From contig VRVR01000062.1 of assembly GCA_009859145.1 (NCBI GenBank), forward strand, positions 1-64,000: a DNA stretch of 64,000 nucleotides, in the 5' to 3' direction. Positions 59,901-64,000 of this stretch are shown one piece after another. The position numbers were made by a program, and so were the translations under genes. Below the pieces are notes generated by a model. That model did no database searches. It worked only from the letters and a program-made list of their open reading frames with translations, and was not told the DNA's origin. The DNA comes from Andalucia godoyi (taxonomy: Eukaryota; Discoba; Jakobea; Jakobida; Andaluciidae). Position 1 is the stretch's first letter; each line of letters opens with the position of its first letter.

Positions 59901-61468
59901 GAAATAACAACCCGGCAAACGCACTGTTCTTTGTCAGCTGGATCGTTGTCATTACCTTCTTTATGGTCAATCTGTTTGTTGGTGTGCTGATAGACAAGTA
60001 TTTCACTTTGAAAGAAGAAGCAGGGGCAAATGGATCTCTTCTGTTGACCGACGTGCAAAAGAAATGGATCGAACTTCACAGGTCATTGTGGAGATCAAAG
60101 CCGTCGAGGAAGCTGAAAGAACCAGTTCAGAAATGGAGAAAACCCTTCTTTCGGATGGTCTCCTCCAAACCATTCGATCTCTTCATTGCTTTCATCATCA
60201 TCTTGAACATTCTTGTGATGTGCATTGAGCATTACCAACAGTCAGACTCGGTATCTCAGTTTCTTGAAATTTCTAACATCTGCTTTACGTCGCTGTTTGT
60301 TCTCGAAGCAATATTGAAAAATGTGGGATTAGGACCCAGACAGTACTTTTCTTCTGGATGGAACTGTTTTGACTTCTTCATTGTCATCATTTCTGTGATT
60401 GCCTTTTTTGTCAATACAGGAATAGGTGTCTCCATATTTCGACTGTTCCGAGTGCTAAGACTTTTCCGGCTGGTGAAATCGGCCAAGGGAATTCGCATGC
60501 TTCTAAAGACGCTGCTGTGGTCCCTTCCCTCCCTCTCCAACGTAGGATCTTTGTTGGCTTTGCTGTTCTTTACGTATGCAGTTCTGGGGGTGAACTTCTT
60601 TGTCAACGTGAAATACGGCGTTTGTTTGGACAGGCATGCAAATTTCGAAACATTCGGCAACGCATTGCTAACTCTAATGCGCATGATTACTGGGGAGTCT
60701 TGGAACTGCATCATGTACGATTGCATGGTTCAACCCCCCAACTGTTCACACGAAGAAGGAAACTGTGGATCCCCTGCCGCGCCTTTGTACTTCATCACTT
60801 TTGTAGTACTGGGAGCAACAATCTTGCTGAACGTTTTCATTGCAGTAATTCTGGAAAACTTTGCCACTGTCTCGAACGACGAGCAGAACACCATCACTGA
60901 GAATGATATTGAGGAATATGCAGAAACGTGGCAAGCCTTTGATCCAGGAGCGTCCGGTTATATTCCTCTGAGAGAACTTCCAAAGCTTATTGAGACTCTC
61001 AGTGCTCCCCTCGGTGCAGGTCGAGCGCTCCCACGAAAAAAGATGATGAACTGGGTATCTTCTCTCCATGTTCGAGTACATCTTCGATCCAGGAAGGTGA
61101 TCGACGCTGAGATTGGCAGTGAAGTGGATGGGCTGCTCGAGTACAACGAGCTGTTAATTGCAATGGCGAAGAGAATTCTAGGTCCCGAAGCAGAGCTCCC
61201 GGAAGAAATGGAGGAAGTCGTCGACACCGCCAAACCCGTTGAAAGCCGACAGCCATCAAGGCTGTTTAGTGGGTTGCTAACGAGAAAAACGACGGACACT
61301 GCAGCATCCAGCGAAACTGGAATGCTCGCAACCGAAATCGGAAACGACGCACAGAGGACTCGTCCGCAAATACAGTATACTGCGGCAGAATATTACGCCG
61401 CACTGGCAGTACAAAGGGGAGTTCGAGCCTTTTTGAAAAGAAAGAGAGAGCGGCTTGACAACCCATGA
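56912..61468 (+). CDS. Four-domain voltage-gated calcium channel alpha-1 subunit
   Basis: The protein has 1518 residues in four homologous domains, each with six helices. Voltage-sensor S4 segments are RALRVLRPLRTI (DI), LRIFRLMRLFKLVRSW (DII), VLRILRILRPLRLV (DIII) and FRLFRVLRLFRLVK (DIV). Pore-filter glutamates occur in all four P-loops: Glu292 (TMEGW), Glu620 (TGENW), Glu976 (GTEGW) and Glu1262 (TGESW), giving EEEE and hence predicted Ca2+ selectivity. The C-terminus has an EF-hand-like stretch (YAETWQAFDPGASGYIPLRE) and an IQ-like motif at the end (AVQRGVRAFLKRKRE). The C-terminal tail is shorter than in animals. No intron is present across 4.5 kb. Confidence 0.93.
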   Translation: MHAGEKTGTAVPSHAVSSFDLQDMQQRQIEYDIDEERLKEESSDETIFDEKGFLWLSKQNPLRRLLMTLLQWPWFDRFILVAIVTNCAFLAAYDPTEKDTERNRICDTAGYAFTAIFASEMCIKIFAMGFILNDHAYIRDGWNVLDFTVVVTSLAEIVVGTGVSAIRALRVLRPLRTISAVPQLRIIVDTLIKSVKNLANAAALFVFFFVLFSLTGVQLFQGLFHQQCYQATDISVLDSTEPDARCSVVDTGRHCPAGYTCLPNSPNPNFGITSFDNMGWALIVVFQCLTMEGWTQIMYFSQDAYAGSTAIYFILIIFLGSFFLVQLTLAVVNDIFESATEHEKELEERIADVENEKHETQGARFAEITREAVRASKNGTRKGEDMQEISFSQNSSKASESSTVESKRSESDSETDISEVATHPWPLLVLARLRKRLRRVISSRYFVGFISVMILLNTVVLAMDYYPESEAYANALWTANVVFTAVFVAELVIKFIALGPKQYVSDRFNIFDAVVVVFSVLELIIGDSNGLSVLRIFRLMRLFKLVRSWKSLNSLLETIARSIASVAWLSMLLLLVIFIFALLGMSLFGGNVQVDGEVPRSNFDTIYWSMITVFQILTGENWNEVMYNCITGTSWGAAFYFVGVVCVGNYLILNLFIAILLGNISPEDSGDENTATLEYSGDADASKEPSGPLGASVVPLPTTSIKDGSDTEQEEEENTRSVSKQQVESREDAGCTVFSTSRNKSLCMFSENSRVRQFSHRLMEHWLFETVVLLCIFCSAVTLAMENPNDDPQSEQSIVLNDVNLALTVIFTLEMVIKVVAMGFVFHEKAYLRDNWNKLDFVVVIVSLASSAQASEGLQVVKVLRILRILRPLRLVGKAAGMRVVVDTLVRSVPPILSVFLIFLILLTVFGILGVQLFAGKFYRCNDLAVETKNQCTGNFTDLNGSTIQRDWSQPMANFDNFGNSILTLIGIMGTEGWTDVMYDGIDATDYDRQPRRNNNPANALFFVSWIVVITFFMVNLFVGVLIDKYFTLKEEAGANGSLLLTDVQKKWIELHRSLWRSKPSRKLKEPVQKWRKPFFRMVSSKPFDLFIAFIIILNILVMCIEHYQQSDSVSQFLEISNICFTSLFVLEAILKNVGLGPRQYFSSGWNCFDFFIVIISVIAFFVNTGIGVSIFRLFRVLRLFRLVKSAKGIRMLLKTLLWSLPSLSNVGSLLALLFFTYAVLGVNFFVNVKYGVCLDRHANFETFGNALLTLMRMITGESWNCIMYDCMVQPPNCSHEEGNCGSPAAPLYFITFVVLGATILLNVFIAVILENFATVSNDEQNTITENDIEEYAETWQAFDPGASGYIPLRELPKLIETLSAPLGAGRALPRKKMMNWVSSLHVRVHLRSRKVIDAEIGSEVDGLLEYNELLIAMAKRILGPEAELPEEMEEVVDTAKPVESRQPSRLFSGLLTRKTTDTAASSETGMLATEIGNDAQRTRPQIQYTAAEYYAALAVQRGVRAFLKRKRERLDNP

Positions 61469-61766
61469 CTCCGTCCACTGTATTCGGCAAATGAGAGGCA
61501 AGAGAGCGTAAAACGATACGAGTGGGAGAGAGACTGCCTGCTGTTTAAAAAAAAAACACAAAAAAACAAAAAAAAAAACAACAACAAACTGCAATGTTGT
61601 ATGGCAGTCGATCGTATGAAAAAAAACAATCGTCTAAGGAGACAGGCGCACCTTCCCCCCCCCCCCCCCCCCCCCCCCACAACAACCACAGCACACACGT
61701 GCATGCGCACCGTGTTCTTCAAATACACATTGCGCGATCCACGAAATAAAACATGATTAGAACAGG
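61469..61766. other. Convergent 3' region with long poly-C run
   Basis: It lies between the channel and methyltransferase stops. A-rich (61540-61580) and 24 consecutive C at 61655-61678. No gene is supported. Confidence 0.6.
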
Positions 61767-63257
61767 TCAAACGGTATGCACTTGTCGTTCAAGGATGGCA
61801 ACTGTTTCCACATGTGTTGTCTGAGGAAACATGTCATAAGCACGAAGTGATTTGCATTGGAAACTGCCAAGATCGAACAGACTTGCCACGTCTCGAGCGA
61901 GCGTAGCGGGGTCACACGACATGTAAACGACGGTTCGAATGTTTGAGCAGCCTGCGAGTTGCTTCCGCACAATGTCGGACAGACCCGAGCGAGGAGGATT
62001 CAGCACCGCGACACATGCGGACGACAAGATCGTTGACGCTTTGCTGTTGTCGTTCATGAAATCTTCGACAGACATCGCGTGAAACGTCGCATTGTGCACG
62101 TTATTGTTTTTTGCATTTTCTCGAGCACAGTCCACCAATACGCGGTCTAGCTCGACAGAATGGCAGACGAGCTGATGTTTTGCAAGCCACAAGCCAACAA
62201 TTCCAATGCCTCCGTACAAATCCAAGACACAGCCCCTGTATCCCTGTTGGTCGTACTGCTCAAGAACGGCGTCCACAATGTCGCGATAGATGGTTTCAGC
62301 AAGTTCCGGAAGCACCTGAACAAAGGATGATTTTGAGTACGTTATGTGAAGCGTGTCTGAAGCTGACGGAGTCCCAAGCAATACCTCCCACGTCCCTCTT
62401 GCGTGCTGCAGAGACGATGGATCGTGATTTGCACGATGAACAGTGACCTCACATCCCGGAAGTTCAGTCGAAACACGTTGCTGCAAGCGACTCCACACGT
62501 TCTCCAAGCCTTTCTGGCAGCGGACGGTAATGATGCAAGAGAGATTCTGCTTGGAATGGAGCGCAGAGAACAACAATACATCTCCAATTGTGTTCCTCTG
62601 GTGATGGGTCGATTTGGAGGATGGTCGGCATGCCTCGATTGCGCTCCAATCGACCGCCGAAAATGCCTCGCGCAACACGCTGACAACACGACCGAAATCA
62701 TCTCGACCCTCAAATATCGGACATTCTGTGACTTGTACGATTTCACGGTGCGCAGTCATCCGATCATTGGAAACTCGCGATGGCGATGGCGGCTGCGATG
62801 GCACGTCGCTCTCCGTTGAAACATATCCAATTTGCACTTGCCGCGCATTGGCTGGATCCCTCGAAATCGAGAGACGGACTTTGGTTCTGTATGCAAACGG
62901 CGCAGGGGCTGGAACAACATCGAAATCAGGGACGCTCATCCGCGCAATCCTTTCAAAGCTCTCTTCGATCCAGCGCTTTTTCGTCGCGACCTGCGACCCA
63001 TATTGTAAATGCTGCAGCTGGCAGCCTCCACACTTCCCATAGTGCAGGCACTGCGGAACAGTACGATCGGCAGCGGTGGTATGAAGAGCAGTCACCATGC
63101 CGTTCGAAAAGCGCTTCAGCGTCTTGCAAAGTACGTATGACACTTCCTCTTGTGGAACCACATTGCTGAGAAAGACGATTCCGTGTTCCGGACTTCGCAC
63201 CAGACCCCGACCAGAATACACCAGCTTTTCAACAACTCCACGAAAGGTCGCCGCCAT
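61767..63257 (-). CDS. TrmA/RlmD-type RNA m5U methyltransferase with 4Fe-4S motif
   Basis: The protein has 496 residues. An N-terminal TRAM-like domain (GVVEKLVYSGRGLVRSPEHG) is followed by the iron-sulfur motif Cx5CxxC (CLHYGKCGGCQLQHLQY). The catalytic domain has the SAM loop (VLDLYGGIGIVGLWLA), the NPPRSG base-binding motif (VLNPPRSGLSDIV) and the nucleophilic Cys in VYMSCDPATLARDV. These enzymes add a methyl group at C5 of uridine in rRNA or tRNA. The target cannot be told from sequence; the Fe-S motif favours the bacterial RlmD/RumA branch over fungal Trm2. It is possibly organellar or cytosolic; no presequence stands out. Divergent from Trm112. Confidence 0.88.
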   Translation of the reverse strand: MAATFRGVVEKLVYSGRGLVRSPEHGIVFLSNVVPQEEVSYVLCKTLKRFSNGMVTALHTTAADRTVPQCLHYGKCGGCQLQHLQYGSQVATKKRWIEESFERIARMSVPDFDVVPAPAPFAYRTKVRLSISRDPANARQVQIGYVSTESDVPSQPPSPSRVSNDRMTAHREIVQVTECPIFEGRDDFGRVVSVLREAFSAVDWSAIEACRPSSKSTHHQRNTIGDVLLFSALHSKQNLSCIITVRCQKGLENVWSRLQQRVSTELPGCEVTVHRANHDPSSLQHARGTWEVLLGTPSASDTLHITYSKSSFVQVLPELAETIYRDIVDAVLEQYDQQGYRGCVLDLYGGIGIVGLWLAKHQLVCHSVELDRVLVDCARENAKNNNVHNATFHAMSVEDFMNDNSKASTILSSACVAVLNPPRSGLSDIVRKQLAGCSNIRTVVYMSCDPATLARDVASLFDLGSFQCKSLRAYDMFPQTTHVETVAILERQVHTV

Positions 63258-63642
63258 AATGATGCTGCTTGGAATCCAACAACCTACACACTTTATACAT
63301 TTCCTCCGTCACCTCTGCAAGGAACGAGGTGAGAATAAAGGACGCTCCAAAACGAGGGAAAAAACAACAAACAGTACAACACAATAAGCCACTGTAGTCC
63401 GTACAGCCTAACCCAAAACTCAAAAAAGGTTCCGAACCGGGAATTGAGACTTGAGACTTAGGGACTCGCCGAAATTCGCTCGTCGGGAAGGCGGCTGCCG
63501 GACTTTCCTCTCTTCCTCCAGTCCGCCCCCAACGCTCCGGAATCCGAGAGAAATGCATACACTCGAGCGCCACTGCTTCTCGGAAGCTTTTTTCACTCGT
63601 TGCGGAAGAGCAAATTCACGAATTGCAAAAGCGGCTCATATT
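63258..63642. promoter_or_regulatory. Divergent methyltransferase/Trm112 intergenic region
   Basis: It is 385 bp between divergent starts, so both promoters by position. A short duplicated GAGACTTGAGACTT lies near 63447-63460. No gene is supported. Confidence 0.5.
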
Positions 63643-64000
63643 ATGCGGTTGCTTGCACACAATTTGCTCGCGTGTGTGCGATGTGGAAACTATCCTCTTC
63701 TTGTGCAGGCCGATGAGATGGAGGAGATTGAAGTCGAGCCGTCTCCGGTCTTTCTCGAACGAATGCGCGACCGCATTGACATGAAGGCTCTTCAAATGGC
63801 ACTGGCGTCTCTTGAAATAGAAGTACCGTCGTTTGACAGCATTTCAGAATGGCCCATCGAGTTGCTCCATCACGTACTGCAAGAAATAGAAGTTGTGGAG
63901 GGGGCATTGAAGTGCGACCAGTGCGAAGTTGTGTATCCGATCAAGAACCGCATTCCGCACATGATTCTTCGAGGCACGGCCGATGGCGAGGGACTTGGTG
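63643..64000 (+). CDS. TRM112: Trm112, methyltransferase activator subunit (C-terminus cut by window edge)
   Basis: From the ATG at 63643, 119 codons stay open to the window end. The protein starts MRLLAHNLLACVRCGNYPLL, the Trm112 N-terminus (MKLLTHNLL in relatives), continues with IEVVEGALKCDQCEVVYPIK, then NRIPHMIL, the family's C-terminal zinc-ribbon block. Four Cys (CVRC and CDQC) form the zinc site as in yeast. Trm112 has about 125-135 residues, so only a few are missing. It activates and stabilises Trm9, Trm11, Mtq2 and Bud23, methyltransferases of tRNA, eRF1 and rRNA. Confidence 0.93.
   Translation, partial: MRLLAHNLLACVRCGNYPLLVQADEMEEIEVEPSPVFLERMRDRIDMKALQMALASLEIEVPSFDSISEWPIELLHHVLQEIEVVEGALKCDQCEVVYPIKNRIPHMILRGTADGEGLG

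Noticed and set aside
1-64000. CRISPR arrays, operons or bacterial ribosome sites
   Set aside because: The window is eukaryotic; tandem repeats present lack spacer structure and genes have separate intergenic regions.

Overview
The window is nuclear DNA from a microbial eukaryote with a compact, intron-poor genome. Evidence: most genes are single uninterrupted ORFs for typically eukaryotic proteins (CUL4, GCP2, eIF4E, Elp3, DYRK kinase, Trm112, ERG4, four-domain Ca2+ channel); two genes have short spliceosomal introns (131 and 129 nt) with GTATGT donors; and a tRNA-Ile gene has a Pol III T-run. I cannot name the species. A free-living protist or unicellular alga fits, but no photosynthesis or flagellar gene is present to decide, so any lineage name would be a guess.

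Layout. 0-1.6 kb: a decayed PIF1-type helicase (minus strand, running off the left edge) next to copy A of an interspersed repeat. 1.8-7 kb: a membrane-anchored FkbM-like methyltransferase, a frame-broken FN3-like membrane protein and a signal-peptide/FN3/TM surface protein. 7.4-18.8 kb: an unrecognised coiled-coil protein with a 3'-terminal intron, ERG4 sterol reductase, a GT34/DUF273-like Golgi protein, a hybrid histidine kinase whose phospho-acceptor His is Asp, a PLP sugar 3-dehydratase (Lys to His) and a small GPI-type secreted protein. 19-24.5 kb: a WDR37-like protein, a broken duplicate of the secreted gene's 5' end, a Zn-ribbon protein, NDUFA2 and eIF4E. 24.8-25.2 kb: rearranged repeat copy D. 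26-37 kb: class II DYRK, CUL4, a TIA-1/PUB1-like RRM protein and GCP2. 37.4-38.1 kb: repeat copy C. 38-46.9 kb: an unknown Ser-rich protein, an ankyrin protein, ELO elongase, Elp3 and phosphomevalonate kinase. 46.9-48.9 kb has no convincing gene. 49-64 kb: an IQ-motif protein, tRNA-Ile(UAU), repeat copy B, a class C 7TM receptor without ectodomain, SDHA with a 5' intron, an EEEE calcium channel, a TrmA/RlmD-type RNA methyltransferase and a nearly complete Trm112 at the right edge.

Functional links are loose, as expected for a eukaryotic chromosome. ERG8 (mevalonate pathway) and ERG4 (late sterol pathway) show isoprenoid/sterol synthesis. SDHA and NDUFA2 show aerobic respiration with complexes I and II. 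Elp3, the RNA m5U methyltransferase and Trm112 are RNA-modification genes. The receptor, Ca2+ channel, DYRK and two-component protein are signalling genes. The least explained content is the repeat family: two of its copies share a segment of about 288 bp with one visible mismatch, so it has moved or been copied recently.
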